The notes beneath the pieces are model-generated. The model worked only from the letters and a program-made list of their open reading frames with translations. It searched no databases and was not told the origin of the DNA. Both the position numbers and the translations under genes were made by a program. Of a DNA stretch of 64,000 bases, positions 63,403 through 64,000 are shown piece by piece. Position 1 is the stretch's first letter; each line of letters opens with the position of its first letter. The stretch spans positions 1 through 64,000 of IMG/VR virus record IMGVR_UViG_3300020411_004289. The stretch is one strand, 5' to 3'. This DNA is from a virus.

Positions 63403-64000
63403 ATGGGATTTTTAGACCATTCAACAAATAATATAATAATCGACGCAGTCCTGACAGATACAGGGCGAAAAATGTTAGCTGATAACAGAGGAAGATTTAA
63501 AATCGCATTCTTTTCTCTTTCAGACGATGAAGTAGACTATCAAATCATTGAAAAGTTTGGTAGAGCTGTGGGTAAAGAAAAGATATCTAAAAACACACCT
63601 ATCTTTGAAGCACAGACAAAAGCTAGTTTGGCATTGAAACACAGACTTCTTACTCTACCAGACCCAACTGTAATTAGGCTTCCTAGTTTGTCACTGTCAT
63701 CGACTAACCTTTCTAGTAATTTGTTGACGTTTAATACGTCAACATCATCCACAAATACTGTAAGTGTAGAACAGGTAATTGAAGGCGAGACTATGATACC
63801 TGACGGTGTTTCAGATACGACATTTACAATTTTGGTACCAGATAGATTTCTATCTGTGCAAGGAAGATCAGAAATATCAGTTGAATCAACTACAAGAATT
63901 GCATCTTATAGCATTACAAGATCTGATACTAATAGTAAAAACGGCGCAAAGGCAGATTTTACATTGATAATTCAGCCAGGCCTGGACGATACGATGTTCA
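63403..64000 (+). CDS. Virion structural protein, cut by the window end
   Basis: The gene begins at the ATG at 63403 with GAGGTGAG before it and stays open to the last base; 199 codons are visible. The start MGFLDHSTNNIIIDAVLTDT then GRKMLADNRGRFKIAFFSLS and DDEVDY is the same type of N-terminal module as in the 317-residue protein at 54100. After that come Ser/Thr-rich strands. It is probably a structural protein of the tail or neck. Confidence 0.75.
   Translation, partial: MGFLDHSTNNIIIDAVLTDTGRKMLADNRGRFKIAFFSLSDDEVDYQIIEKFGRAVGKEKISKNTPIFEAQTKASLALKHRLLTLPDPTVIRLPSLSLSSTNLSSNLLTFNTSTSSTNTVSVEQVIEGETMIPDGVSDTTFTILVPDRFLSVQGRSEISVESTTRIASYSITRSDTNSKNGAKADFTLIIQPGLDDTMF

Noticed and set aside
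63351-63431. 26-codon frame between the FN3-like gene and the last gene
   Set aside because: It overlaps the well-supported start at 63403 in another frame and has no ribosome-binding site.
1-64000. tRNA genes, insertion sequences, integrase or attachment sites
   Set aside because: No cloverleaf-like gene was noticed in the short gaps, and no transposase, integrase or terminal repeats were seen; a tRNA scan would settle the first point.

Overview
The window is part of the genome of a large tailed bacteriophage (Caudoviricetes, myovirus-like). The DNA is AT-rich and tightly packed, and every convincing gene is on the + strand. Many genes overlap by ATGA, TAATG or GTGA-type junctions, and no non-coding stretch exceeds about 225 bases. 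A T4 gp55-like late sigma factor, a gp25-like and a gp6/baseplate-J-like wedge protein, and a P2 gpI-like tail domain place it among contractile-tailed phages of bacteria. The low-GC, glycosyltransferase-rich make-up resembles marine phages, but the host cannot be read from this window.

Layout. (1) 1-9334: a set of modular, Gly/Ser/Ala/Asp-rich fibre or virion-surface proteins. They share internal modules and, in two cases, a C-terminal IYTGDL module. The set includes one long repetitive protein (4139-7471) flanked by related palindromes and followed by a strong terminator. (2) 9335-9557: a regulatory-looking gap with an 11-bp inverted repeat. (3) 9558-21532: a surface-glycan operon with GT2, GT4 and GT-A glycosyltransferases, methyltransferases, a HAD phosphatase, an NTF2-like protein, a cupin, a nucleotidyltransferase-kinase fusion and a GatZ/KbaZ-like TIM-barrel protein. 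(4) 21548-27465: a phosphonate cassette with an alkaline phosphatase/sulfatase superfamily enzyme, a cytidylyltransferase-PEP mutase fusion, a split phosphonopyruvate decarboxylase, a compact Fe-dependent alcohol dehydrogenase and a B12-binding radical SAM protein. (5) 27468-34986: more sugar-nucleotide and glycosyltransferase genes, plus an Fe-S PD-(D/E)XK nuclease. (6) 34983-64000: late control, possibly packaging, and the baseplate/tail module, including carbohydrate-binding-like folds (DNRLRE/CBM96-like and LamG-like), a beta-helix protein, FN3-like proteins and a gene cut by the window end.

The most interesting part is region 4. PEP mutase followed by phosphonopyruvate decarboxylase and an alcohol dehydrogenase is the established route from PEP to 2-hydroxyethylphosphonate. 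A cytidylyltransferase domain fused to PEP mutase, together with a B12 radical SAM protein, matches the logic of the first steps of Streptomyces fosfomycin biosynthesis (Fom1, Fom2, FomC, Fom3). Because the cassette lies inside a glycan operon next to fibre and tail genes, I infer that the phage makes a CMP-activated, possibly methylated, phosphonate and attaches it to a virion or host-surface glycan. Enzyme families are called from visible motifs. The product and its destination are inference.
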